This document shows, one piece after another, positions 52,704 through 61,128 of a stretch of DNA of 64,000 nucleotides. The translations under genes and the position numbers were made by a program. Each line of letters begins with the position of its first letter. Within the stretch, counting starts at the first letter, position 1. The notes beneath the pieces were generated by a model that was not told the origin of the DNA, did no database searches, and worked only from the letters and a program-made list of their open reading frames with translations. The DNA comes from LMDS01 sp964249855 (lineage in GTDB: Bacteria; Pseudomonadota; Gammaproteobacteria; Burkholderiales; Burkholderiaceae_C): assembly GCA_964249855.1 (NCBI GenBank), contig CAXUDL010000009.1, forward strand, positions 62,001 to 126,000, given 5' to 3'.

Positions 52704-53471
52704 ATGACCACTGCGAGCGCCGGGCACCGGCTCACCGCGACGACCGGCATCCATCGCGGCGACCGCGCCTATCAGCAGGACCAGGTCGAGATCCTCGCGC
52801 ACGACCGCTCGCCGGGCTGCCTGCTCGCGACGCTCGCCGACGGCATGGGCGGCAAGAGCGGCGGCCGCAAGGCCGCCGACCAGGTGCTGATGACCGCGCG
52901 CCAGCTCTTCGAGCGCTACTCGCCGACGACCGACGACCCGGCCGAGACCTTGAAGCAGCTCGTGCTCGAAGCGCACCTGATGATCAAGCTGACCGCGATC
53001 ACGTCGGAGGAGGAGCCGCACAGCACGGCCGCCGCCTTCCTGATCGGGCCGCGGCGCGACTGCCACGTGATCCACGCCGGCGACTCGCGCATCTACCATT
53101 TCCGCGGCGCCGAGATGCTCAGCCGGACGGTCGATCATTCGTATGTGCAGCGCCTTGTCGAAGAAGGCCAGATCAGCGACGAGGAAGCGAACGTGCACCC
53201 GCAGTCGAACCTGCTGACCGGCTGCCTCGGGACGCACAACGACCCGCCGCTCGCCTACCGCGATCTCGGCACGCTGGACATCGGCGACACGGTCCTCGCG
53301 TGCAGCGACGGCCTGTGGCACTACTTCACGCCGCGCGAGCTCGGCCTCACGATCGATTCGTTGCCGGTGCGCGAGGCGAGCGAGATGCTCGTCAGCAAAG
53401 CCCGGTTGCGCGCCCGCGGCGGCGGCGACAACCTGTCGCTCGCGCTGGTGCGCGTCGAAGCGATCGTCTGA
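52704..53471 (+). CDS. PP2C-family serine/threonine protein phosphatase
   Basis: This 255-residue metal-dependent phosphatase removes phosphate from serine or threonine. The metal-binding acids are clear: Asp in GDRAYQQDQVEI, LADGMGGKSGGRKAADQ (Asp-Gly-Met-Gly-Gly), VIHAGDSRIYHFRG, LACSDGLWHYF and the C-terminal ARGGGDNLSLALV. No receptor, kinase or membrane domain is attached. No Hanks-type kinase gene is in the window, so its partner kinase, if any, lies elsewhere. The ATG is only eight bases from a possible -10 element. It converges on the next gene over 25 bases. Confidence 0.93.
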   Translation: MTTASAGHRLTATTGIHRGDRAYQQDQVEILAHDRSPGCLLATLADGMGGKSGGRKAADQVLMTARQLFERYSPTTDDPAETLKQLVLEAHLMIKLTAITSEEEPHSTAAAFLIGPRRDCHVIHAGDSRIYHFRGAEMLSRTVDHSYVQRLVEEGQISDEEANVHPQSNLLTGCLGTHNDPPLAYRDLGTLDIGDTVLACSDGLWHYFTPRELGLTIDSLPVREASEMLVSKARLRARGGGDNLSLALVRVEAIV

Positions 53472-53496
53472 CGTCGACGGCGCGCAGGCGTCTGCG

Positions 53497-54099
53497 TCAG
53501 AGCGCCGACGCGCCCGGAGCCACCGGCAGCGGCTTCACGACCTTGCCCTTGGCGGCGCGCTCCGCGTTGCGCGCGTCGACCGCAGCCCGATGGCGCGCTG
53601 CGTCTCGCTGGCGCTGCGCGTACTTGGCCTCGGCGTCCGCTTCGCGGCGTGCCCGCTCCTCGGCGCCGAGCGTCGCCGGCGGAGAGCCCCCGCCGATGCG
53701 CCGCGCCGGTCGCGGCGGCTCGCGGGGCTCGGCTGCCGGCCGCGCAGGCTGCGGCGCCGAGGCCGCGTCGCGGGCCGCGTCCGCGCGCTGCTTCGCCTCG
53801 ATGTCGGCGAGCCGCGTCGCGGCCCGCTGCTTGCGCTCCTCGGTGTCGATGCGCAACTCGTCCTGGCGCAGCGGCGCGAGCGCCTCGCGGCGGCGCCGTC
53901 GCGCGTCGTCCAGGCACCCGGTGACCGCGAAGCGCTGGCGGCAGGCCCGGTCGTCCGCGGCGAAGCGGCTCTCGATCTCCTGCCGCTGCGCGGCGATGTC
54001 GGCGCGACGGTCCGGTGTCGCGGCCTGCTGCGCGAGCGCAGCGCCGTGGGCGAGCGCGGCAGCGCATGCGAGCGCGGCGAGCGCCGAGGTCCGCTTCAT
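53497..54099 (-). CDS. Secreted charged protein of unknown function
   Basis: I do not recognise an assigned function. The 200-residue precursor has a clear signal peptide (MKRTSALAALACAAALAHGA, cleavage near ALAQQA). The mature part is highly charged and probably coiled-coil. Near residues 52-67, two cysteines lie in DDRACRQRFAVTGCLDDARR, spaced so that a periplasmic disulfide is possible. A long stretch of Arg/Ala/Glu helix is followed by a Pro-rich hinge and a basic C-terminal helix (AKYAQRQRDAARHRAAVDAR). I recall similar small proteins next to zapE in other betaproteobacteria, so it is probably a conserved family, but I cannot check. The ATG overlaps the zapE stop (ATGA). Confidence 0.8.
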   Translation of the reverse strand: MKRTSALAALACAAALAHGAALAQQAATPDRRADIAAQRQEIESRFAADDRACRQRFAVTGCLDDARRRRREALAPLRQDELRIDTEERKQRAATRLADIEAKQRADAARDAASAPQPARPAAEPREPPRPARRIGGGSPPATLGAEERARREADAEAKYAQRQRDAARHRAAVDARNAERAAKGKVVKPLPVAPGASAL

Positions 54100-55193
54100 G
54101 TGAGCGAGGTGTCCACGTCGCGGCGCGCGAGCGCCAGGTACTCGGCCGATTGCATCTCGCGCAGCCGCGAGACAGTCCTCGGGAATTCGTGCGCCATCGG
54201 GCCCTCGGTATACAACGCCTCCGGCGCGACGGCGGCCGACAGGATGAGCTTGACGCGGCGGTCGTAGAGCACGTCGACCAGCCATGTGAAGCGCCGGGCT
54301 TCCGACGCGAGCCGCGGCGACATCTCGGGCACGCCCGACAGCAGCACGGTGTGGAACTGCGTCGCGAGCTCGAGATAGTCGTTCTGCGACCGCGGACCGC
54401 CGCAGAGCACCTTGAAGTCGAACCACACGACGCCGCCGGCACGCCGCCGCGCCGGCAATTCGCGGTGCTCGATGTGGAGCACCGGGTCGTCGTCGCGCGC
54501 CTCGGCGAGGCGGTCGAAGGCCTCGGTCATCGCCGCATCGGCCTCTGGCCCGACCGGCGTGTGGTAGAGGCCGAGCTGCTCGAGCGTCAGTTGCCGGTAG
54601 TCGGTGCCGTTGTCGACGTTGACGACCTCGAGCTTCGCCTTCAGAAGCTCGATCGCCGGCAGGATGCGGTCGCGGTGCAGGCCGTTCGGATAGAGGTCGT
54701 CGGGCTTGAAGTTCGACGTCGTCACGATCGACACCCGGTGCTCGAACAGCGACGCGAGCAGCCGGTGCAGGATCATCGCGTCGGTCACGTCGGCGACGTG
54801 GAACTCGTCGAAACAGATGAGGCGGTAGCGGCGCGACATGCGTGCACCGAGTTCGTCGAGCGGGTTGACCGTGCCCTGCAGCTCGCTCAGCTGCCGATGC
54901 ACTTCGCGCATGAACTCGTGGAAGTGCAGCCGCGTCTTGCGCTGGAGCGGCACGGCGTTGAAGAAGCAGTCCATCAGGAAGCTCTTGCCGCGCCCGACGC
55001 CACCGTACATGTAGACGCCGCGCGGGATCGCCGGCCGCACGAGGAGACGCGTCAACGAATTCGAGCGGCGCGCCTTGTAGTCGGCCCACTCGCGCTCGCA
55101 GCGCTCCAGCGAGTCGACCGCCCGCAGTTGCGCCGGGTCGGCCGCGTAGCCGCGCTCGGCGAGCATGGCGAGGTAGAGCTCGCGAACGCCCAT
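54096..55193 (-). CDS. zapE: Cell division ATPase ZapE (AFG1-like)
   Basis: ZapE is an AAA-type ATPase that acts on the FtsZ ring late in division or under stress; the mitochondrial relative is AFG1/LACE1. The 365-residue protein has the P-loop GVYMYGGVGRGKSFLMDCFF near 59-78 and Walker B LICFDEFHVADVTDAMIL near 125. Also present are SIVTTSNFKPDDLYPNGLHR with the sensor residue, FHEFM at 91 and RRFTWLVDVLYDRRVKLI near the C-terminus. The ATG at 55193 fits the family. It lies 11 bases downstream of lpdA, where it is usual in betaproteobacteria. Confidence 0.95.
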   Translation of the reverse strand: MGVRELYLAMLAERGYAADPAQLRAVDSLERCEREWADYKARRSNSLTRLLVRPAIPRGVYMYGGVGRGKSFLMDCFFNAVPLQRKTRLHFHEFMREVHRQLSELQGTVNPLDELGARMSRRYRLICFDEFHVADVTDAMILHRLLASLFEHRVSIVTTSNFKPDDLYPNGLHRDRILPAIELLKAKLEVVNVDNGTDYRQLTLEQLGLYHTPVGPEADAAMTEAFDRLAEARDDDPVLHIEHRELPARRRAGGVVWFDFKVLCGGPRSQNDYLELATQFHTVLLSGVPEMSPRLASEARRFTWLVDVLYDRRVKLILSAAVAPEALYTEGPMAHEFPRTVSRLREMQSAEYLALARRDVDTSLT

Positions 55194-55204
55194 CGCGCCG
55201 CGTG

Positions 55205-56635
55205 TCAGAAGTTGAGCGCGCGCTTGTCGACGGCGAGCGCCGCTTCCTTGGTCGCTTCCGACAGGCTCGGATGCGCATGGCAGATGCGCGCGATGTCTTC
55301 CGCGGACGCCTTGAACTCCATCGCCATCACCGCCTCGGAGATCAGCTCCGACGCCGTCGGCCCGACGATGTGCACGCCGAGCACCTCGTCGGTCTTCGCG
55401 TCGGCGATGACCTTGACCATGCCGGTCGTGTCGCCGAGCGCGCGCGCGCGGCCGTTGGCGATGAACGGGAAGGTGCCGGCGCGGTAGTCGCGGCCGACGA
55501 GCCTGAGCGACTGCTCGCTCTGCCCGACCCAGGCGATCTCGGGCGAGGTGTAGATCACCCACGGCACGGTGTTGAAGTCGATGTGCGGATGCTGGCCGGC
55601 GATGCGCTCGGCCACCGCGACGCCCTCCTCCTCGGCCTTGTGCGCCAGCATCGGCCCGCGCACGACGTCGCCGATCGCCCAGACGTTCGGCAGGTTGGTC
55701 CGGCACTCGGTGTCGACATGGATCGCGCCGCGCTCGTCGACGTCGAGCCCGACCGCGTCGGCCTTGAGCCCGGTGGTGTTGGGCACCCGGCCGATCGAGA
55801 CGATCAGCTTCTCGACCGCGAGCGTCTGCGGCTTGCCGGCCGCGTCGGTGTAGGCGACGGCCACGCCGCCGTCCTGCGCCTTCACCTCGGTGATCTTCAC
55901 GCCGAGCTGGATCTTCAGACCCTGCTTCGTCATGACCTTGTGCACTTCCTTGGCGATCTGTTCGTCGACCGCGGCGAGGAACACGGGCAGGCCCTCGAGC
56001 ACCGTCACGTCGGCGCCCAGGCGCCGCCAGACCGAGCCCATCTCGAGACCGATGACGCCGGCGCCGATGACGCCGAGCGTCTTCGGTGCGGCGGCGATCG
56101 AGAGCGCGCCATCGTTCGAGAGGATCGTCTGCTCGTCGAACGGAGCGTCCGGCAGCGACCGCGCGCTCGAGCCGGTCGCGACGATCACGTGCTTCGCGAG
56201 CAGCGTGGCGGGCTTGGCGCCGCCGACCTCGATCTCGTAGCGGCCGTCGTCGGCCTTATTTCCGAATGCGCCGCGGCCGTGGAAGAACGTCACCTTGTTC
56301 TTCTTGAAGAGGTAGAGGATGCCGTCGTTGTTCTGCCTGACGACGGTCGACTTCCTCGCGTGCATCTGGCCGACGTCCATCGACAGGTTCGACAGGCGGA
56401 TGCCGTGGTCGGCGAACTGGTGGCCGGCGTGCTCGAAGTGCTCGCTCGACTGCAGCAGCGCCTTCGACGGAATGCAGCCGACGTTGGTGCAGGTGCCGCC
56501 CGGCGCCGGGCCGCCCTTCTCGTTCTTCCATTCGTCGATGCAGGCGGTGGAAAAGCCGAGCTGCGCGGCGCGGATCGCGGCGATGTAGCCGCCCGGACCG
56601 GCGCCGATCACGACGACGTCGAATTCTGTGCTCAT
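55205..56635 (-). CDS. lpdA: Dihydrolipoyl dehydrogenase (E3)
   Basis: E3 reoxidises the lipoyl group of 2-oxoacid dehydrogenase complexes with FAD and NAD+. The 476-residue protein has the FAD site VVVIGAGPGGYIAAIRAAQL and the redox disulfide Cys49-x4-Cys54 in GGTCTNVGCIPSKALL. The NAD site is GVIGAGVIGLEMGSVWRRLG. The C-terminal dimer interface has the His-Glu pair in CHAHPSLSEATKEAAL. A one-residue-type variation near 37-45 (EWKNEKGGPAPGG) is typical of the OGDH-linked E3. It is the third gene of sucA-sucB-lpdA, 15 bases after sucB. Confidence 0.97.
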   Translation of the reverse strand: MSTEFDVVVIGAGPGGYIAAIRAAQLGFSTACIDEWKNEKGGPAPGGTCTNVGCIPSKALLQSSEHFEHAGHQFADHGIRLSNLSMDVGQMHARKSTVVRQNNDGILYLFKKNKVTFFHGRGAFGNKADDGRYEIEVGGAKPATLLAKHVIVATGSSARSLPDAPFDEQTILSNDGALSIAAAPKTLGVIGAGVIGLEMGSVWRRLGADVTVLEGLPVFLAAVDEQIAKEVHKVMTKQGLKIQLGVKITEVKAQDGGVAVAYTDAAGKPQTLAVEKLIVSIGRVPNTTGLKADAVGLDVDERGAIHVDTECRTNLPNVWAIGDVVRGPMLAHKAEEEGVAVAERIAGQHPHIDFNTVPWVIYTSPEIAWVGQSEQSLRLVGRDYRAGTFPFIANGRARALGDTTGMVKVIADAKTDEVLGVHIVGPTASELISEAVMAMEFKASAEDIARICHAHPSLSEATKEAALAVDKRALNF

Positions 56636-56650
56636 GGTGCGAGATGCCGG

Positions 56651-57949
56651 TCAGATGTCGAAAAGCAAGCGTGCCGGGTCTTCGAGCGCGTCTTTCATGG
56701 CGACGAGGCCGAGCACCGCTTCGCGGCCGTCGATGATCCGGTGGTCGTACGACATCGCGAGGTAGTTCATCGGCCGCACGACGATCTGGCCGTTCTCGAC
56801 CACCGCCCGGTCCTTGGTCGCATGCACACCGAGGATCGCCGATTGCGGCGGGTTGATGATCGGCGTCGACAGCATCGAGCCGAAGGTGCCGCCGTTGCTG
56901 ATCGAGAAGGTGCCGCCGGTCAGGTCGTCGAGCGCGAGCTTGCCGTCGCGCGCCTTCTGGCCGAACTCGGCGATCTTCTTCTCGATGTCGGCGAAGCTCA
57001 TCTGGTCGGCGTTGCGCAGGATCGGCACGACCAAGCCGCGCGGCGAGCCGACGGCGATGCCGATGTCGAAATAGCCGTGATAGACGATGTCGTTGCCGTC
57101 GACCGACGCGTTGATGACGGGATAGCGCTTGAGCGCCGCGACCGCCGCCTTCACGAAGAAGCTCATGAAGCCGATCTTGACGCCGTGCTCCTTCTCGAAC
57201 TTCTCCTGGAAGCGCTTCCGCATCTCCATGACGGGCGCCATGTTGACTTCGTTGAAGGTCGTGAGGATGGCGTTGGTCGACTGCGACTGGACCAGCCGCT
57301 CGGCAATGCGAGCGCGCAGGCGGCTCATCGGCACGCGCTGCTCGGGCCGATCGCCGAGCGACGCGAACGGCGGCGCCGCGACCTGTTGCAGCGGCGGCTT
57401 CGCCGGGGCGGGCGCCGGGGGCAGCGGGGCGGGCGCGGGTGCGGGCGTCGGCGCGGGGGCCGGCCGACCCGGCGCCGTGCCGGCGGCGATCACGTCGCCC
57501 TTCAGCACACGGCCATCGCGCCCTGTGCCTGGGACCGAGCCGGGCGCGAGTCCCTGGTCGGCCATCATCTTCGCGGCTGCGGGCATCGCCGGCGCCGTGC
57601 TCGCCGGCGGCGCCGCGGCGGGGTCGACGACCACGCCCGGCGTCGCGCCCGGTGCGGGCACGGCCGGCGCGATCGGCTTCACGTCGAGCGGTTGCGTCGC
57701 CTCCTGGCCCTCGGTGTCGATCTTGGCGATCACCTCTTCGGCGATGCACTGGTCGCCGTCGTTCTTGACGAGCTGCGCCATGACGCCGGCAGCCGGTGCC
57801 GGCACTTCGAGCACGACCTTGTCGGTCTCGATCTCGACGAGGATCTCGTCCAGCTCGACGCGCTCGCCGGGGCGTTTCTTCCATTGCAGCAGGGTCGCTT
57901 CGGCGACCGACTCCGACAGCTGCGGGACCTTGACTTCTACGATGGGCAT
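56651..57949 (-). CDS. sucB: 2-oxoglutarate dehydrogenase E2 (dihydrolipoyl succinyltransferase)
   Basis: E2 forms the core of the complex and makes succinyl-CoA. The 432-residue protein has one lipoyl domain with Lys44 in VEIETDKVVLEVPAPAAGVM. An Ala/Pro hinge follows, then an E3-binding domain near 130-165 (MADQGLAPGSVPGTGRDGRV). After a second very Pro/Ala-rich hinge comes the catalytic domain starting RVPMSRLRARIAERLVQSQS. The active site is His403 and Asp407 in SYDHRIIDGREAVLGL. It lies between sucA and lpdA. Confidence 0.97.
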   Translation of the reverse strand: MPIVEVKVPQLSESVAEATLLQWKKRPGERVELDEILVEIETDKVVLEVPAPAAGVMAQLVKNDGDQCIAEEVIAKIDTEGQEATQPLDVKPIAPAVPAPGATPGVVVDPAAAPPASTAPAMPAAAKMMADQGLAPGSVPGTGRDGRVLKGDVIAAGTAPGRPAPAPTPAPAPAPLPPAPAPAKPPLQQVAAPPFASLGDRPEQRVPMSRLRARIAERLVQSQSTNAILTTFNEVNMAPVMEMRKRFQEKFEKEHGVKIGFMSFFVKAAVAALKRYPVINASVDGNDIVYHGYFDIGIAVGSPRGLVVPILRNADQMSFADIEKKIAEFGQKARDGKLALDDLTGGTFSISNGGTFGSMLSTPIINPPQSAILGVHATKDRAVVENGQIVVRPMNYLAMSYDHRIIDGREAVLGLVAMKDALEDPARLLFDI

Positions 57950-58035
57950 TGATGTTCTCGGTGGAGGTTTTCGGCGCGACGGACGCCGCCGCCGTGCCCG
58001 GGGCGTCGCAACGGCGACACGGCACGGCGGTTGGA

Positions 58036-58054
58036 CGCGGCGCAGTGCGCCGCG
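58036..58054 (-). repeat. Strong hairpin just after sucA
   Basis: CGCGGCGC and GCGCCGCG form an eight-base-pair stem with a three-base loop (AGT), six bases past the sucA stop, within the 111-base sucA-sucB spacer. No T-run follows, so it is not a standard terminator. It may protect the 3' end of sucA mRNA or mark processing. Confidence 0.4.
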
Positions 58055-58060
58055 ACCGCA

Positions 58061-60916
58061 CTACTTGGTGAGGACGAAGCCCTTCAGCTTGCCGAACGCC
58101 TGGTCGAGCAGGCTCTTCAGCTGCTCCTGGTGCAGGTGCGCGTAGCCGACCGCCGGCGAGGCGGACGCGGGGCGCCCGGCGTAGCCGAGCCGCTGACCGT
58201 CGAGCATGTTCTCGTGCAGGTAGTGCTGCACGAAGAACCAGGCGCCCTGGTTCTGCGGCTCGTCCTGGCACCAGACGACCTCGGACAGGTTCGGATACCT
58301 GCGCAGCTCCGCCGCGAACGCCTTGTGGGGAAACGGATAGAGCTGCTCGACGCGAACGAGCGCGACGTCGACGCCGCGCTCGGCGCGCTGGCGCACCAGG
58401 TCGTAGTAGACCTTGCCCGAACAGGCGATGAGCCTCTTGACCTTGTCGACGGCGATCTCGGGCTTCACCTCGCCGATGACCGTCTTGAACTCGCCGCGTG
58501 CGAAGTCGGCGAGCGGCGAGCCGGCGTCCTTGGCGCGCAACAGCGACTTCGGCGTCATGATGATCAGCGGCTTCCTGAACATGCGCACCATCTGGCGACG
58601 CAGCACATGGAAGATCTGGCTCGCCGAGGTCGGTTGGACAACCTGCATGTTGTTGTCGGCCGAGAGCTGCATGAAGCGCTCGAGCCGCGCCGACGAGTGC
58701 TCGGGGCCCTGCCCTTCGTAGCCGTGCGGCAGCATCAGCGTCAGGCCGTTCGCGCGGCCCCACTTGACCTCGCCCGACGCGATGAACTGGTCGATCACGA
58801 CCTGCGCGCCGTTGACGAAGTCGCCGAACTGCGCTTCCCAGATGACGAGCGTGTTCGGCTCGGCGGACGCGTAGCCGTACTCGAAGCCGAGCACCGCCTC
58901 TTCCGACAGGATCGAGTCGATGACGACGAACGGCGCCTGGCCGTCGGCGATGTTCTTGAGCGGCGTGTAGGTGCCCTCGTCCCAGCGCTCGCGGTTCTGG
59001 TCGTGCAGCACGGCGTGGCGGTGGGTGAAGGTGCCGCGGCCGCTGTCCTCGCCCGAGAGCCGCACGGAGTAGCCGCTCGCGACCAGCGACGCGAAGGCGA
59101 GGTGCTCGCCCATGCCCCAGTCGACGTTGATCTCGCCGCGGCCCATCGCCGCACGGTCGGCGAGCACCTTCTCGACCAGCGTGTGCGCCTTGAAGCCGGG
59201 CGGCAGCGTCGTGATGCGCTCGGCGAGGCGCTTGATCTCGCTCATCGGCAGCGCGGTGTCGGAGGCATCGGTCCATTTCTTGCCGAGGAACGGCGCCCAG
59301 TCGACCGCGTACTTGCTCTTGTAGTTCGTGAGCACCGGGTCGTAGGTGTTCTTGCCGGCATCCATCGCCGCTCGCAGCGCCTTGACCATCTCGTCCGGGC
59401 CGCCCGCCGGCAGTACGCCCTGCGCGACGAGCTTCTCGCCGTAGAGCTTGCGCGTGCCCGGGTGCTGGGCGATTTTCTTGTACATCAGCGGCTGCGTCAG
59501 CGCCGGGGTGTCCTGCTCGTTGTGGCCGAGCTTCCGGAAGCAGACGATGTCGACGACGACGTCCTTGTTGAACTCCTGCCGGTAGTCGAGCGCCAGTTGC
59601 GTGCACAGGACCACCGCCTCGGGGTCGTCGCCGTTCACGTGGAGCACAGGCGCCTCGATCATCTTGACGACATCGGTGCAGTAGAGCGTCGAGCGCGAGT
59701 CGCGCGGGTCGCTCGTGGTGAAGCCGATCTGGTTGTTGATGACGACGTGCACCGTGCCGCCGGTGTAGTACCCGCGAGTCTGCGCGAGCGCGAGCGTCTC
59801 CATGACGACGCCCTGCCCGGCGAACGCCGCATCGCCGTGGACGAGGATCGGAAGCACCGAATTGCCGTCGACGTCGCCGCGCCGGTCGAGCCGCGCCTTG
59901 ACCGAGCCCTCGACCACCGGGTTGACGATCTCGAGATGCGACGGGTTGAACGCGAGGCTCAGGTGGACCGGGCCGCCGGCGGTCGTGATGTCGCTCGAGA
60001 AGCCCTGGTGGTACTTCACGTCGCCCGACGGCAGCGCCTCGGGCGCAGTGTGGTCGAACTCGGCGAACAGGTCCTTCGGCATCTTGCCGAGCGTGTTGAC
60101 GAGCACGTTGAGGCGGCCGCGGTGCGCCATGCCGATCACGATCTCCTGCACGCCCTTCTGGCCGCCCCGCTGCACCAGCTCGTCCATCGACGCGATGAAG
60201 CTCTCGCCGCCTTCGAGCGAGAAGCGCTTCTGGCCGACGTACTTCGTGTGCAGGTAGCGCTCGAGGCCCTCGGCGGCGGTCAGGCGGTCGAGGATGTGCT
60301 TCTTCGCCTCGGCGTCGAAATTGGGCTTCGAGCGGATCGACTCGAGCCGCTCCTGCCACCAGCGCTTTTCGACCGGCTCGGTGACGTGCATGTACTCGGC
60401 GCCGATCGAGCCGCAGTACGTCTCGCGCAGCGCCAGCACGATCTCGCGCAGCGTCATGTGCTCGGCGGTCGAGAAGTAGGTGTTCGTCGCGCTGAACGGG
60501 ATGTCCATGTCGGACTCGCTCAGGTCGTAGAACGCCGGTTCGAGCTCGGGAATCTTCGGCCGCTCCTGGCGCTTCAGCGGATCGAGGTCGGCCCAGCGCG
60601 AGCCGAGGAAGCGATACGCCGCGATCAGCGACTGGACGTGGACCTGCTTGCGCGCGATCGAGAGGTCGGTGCTCGACGCCTTGCTGCCGAAGGTGCCGGC
60701 CTTGGCGCGCTGCGCGAACGACTCGACCACCGGCGCGTGGGGCACGTCTCGCGCCTCGGAGCCGTCTGCGGCCGGCACGTGCTGGAGCGAGTCGAAGTAC
60801 TTGCGCCAGTTGTCCGGCACCGAGCCGGGGTTGTCGAGGTAGGCTTCATAGAGCTCCTCGACGTAGGGCGCATTGCCCCCGAACAGGTACGACGTCGACC
60901 TGGATTGCTGCATCAT
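58061..60916 (-). CDS. sucA: 2-oxoglutarate dehydrogenase E1
   Basis: E1 decarboxylates 2-oxoglutarate with thiamine diphosphate and passes the succinyl group to E2. The 951-residue protein begins with the E2-contact peptide SYLFGGNAPYVEELYEAYLD. It has GMAHRGRLNVLVNTLGKMP, HGDAAFAGQGVVMETLALAQ (GDG-type cofactor motif) and NNQIGFTTSDPRDSRSTLYC. The transketolase-like half carries GQDSGRGTFTHRHAVLHDQ-like residues, YEGQGPEHSSARLERFMQLS and the C-terminal EPQNQGAWFFVQHYL. I used the ATG at 60916 because AAAGG lies eight bases upstream. The upstream GTG at 60925 sits too close to that site. Confidence 0.97.
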   Translation of the reverse strand: MMQQSRSTSYLFGGNAPYVEELYEAYLDNPGSVPDNWRKYFDSLQHVPAADGSEARDVPHAPVVESFAQRAKAGTFGSKASSTDLSIARKQVHVQSLIAAYRFLGSRWADLDPLKRQERPKIPELEPAFYDLSESDMDIPFSATNTYFSTAEHMTLREIVLALRETYCGSIGAEYMHVTEPVEKRWWQERLESIRSKPNFDAEAKKHILDRLTAAEGLERYLHTKYVGQKRFSLEGGESFIASMDELVQRGGQKGVQEIVIGMAHRGRLNVLVNTLGKMPKDLFAEFDHTAPEALPSGDVKYHQGFSSDITTAGGPVHLSLAFNPSHLEIVNPVVEGSVKARLDRRGDVDGNSVLPILVHGDAAFAGQGVVMETLALAQTRGYYTGGTVHVVINNQIGFTTSDPRDSRSTLYCTDVVKMIEAPVLHVNGDDPEAVVLCTQLALDYRQEFNKDVVVDIVCFRKLGHNEQDTPALTQPLMYKKIAQHPGTRKLYGEKLVAQGVLPAGGPDEMVKALRAAMDAGKNTYDPVLTNYKSKYAVDWAPFLGKKWTDASDTALPMSEIKRLAERITTLPPGFKAHTLVEKVLADRAAMGRGEINVDWGMGEHLAFASLVASGYSVRLSGEDSGRGTFTHRHAVLHDQNRERWDEGTYTPLKNIADGQAPFVVIDSILSEEAVLGFEYGYASAEPNTLVIWEAQFGDFVNGAQVVIDQFIASGEVKWGRANGLTLMLPHGYEGQGPEHSSARLERFMQLSADNNMQVVQPTSASQIFHVLRRQMVRMFRKPLIIMTPKSLLRAKDAGSPLADFARGEFKTVIGEVKPEIAVDKVKRLIACSGKVYYDLVRQRAERGVDVALVRVEQLYPFPHKAFAAELRRYPNLSEVVWCQDEPQNQGAWFFVQHYLHENMLDGQRLGYAGRPASASPAVGYAHLHQEQLKSLLDQAFGKLKGFVLTK

Positions 60917-61128
60917 CTCGCTCACCTTTCGCCCCGGTTTCCGGAGCTCGACGTGGGTTGTGAACCTTCCGCGACACGGCTAGACCGACTGCGGACAAGC
61001 GACCCGCCTCGACGCAGCTGCCGAGGGGACGGGAAGGACGGGGGTCAAATCAAGGGGGTGGACTGTACCACCGGCCCCCGCCCCTCAGGCCGTCAGGGCG
61101 GCGGCCTCCGCAGGCGGCGCCGACGCAC

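Noticed and set aside
56256..60359. A minus-strand frame of more than 1,300 codons across sucA, sucB and lpdA
   Set aside because: It runs out of frame through all three genes of the 2-oxoglutarate dehydrogenase complex, is Arg-rich and shows no homology that I can see.
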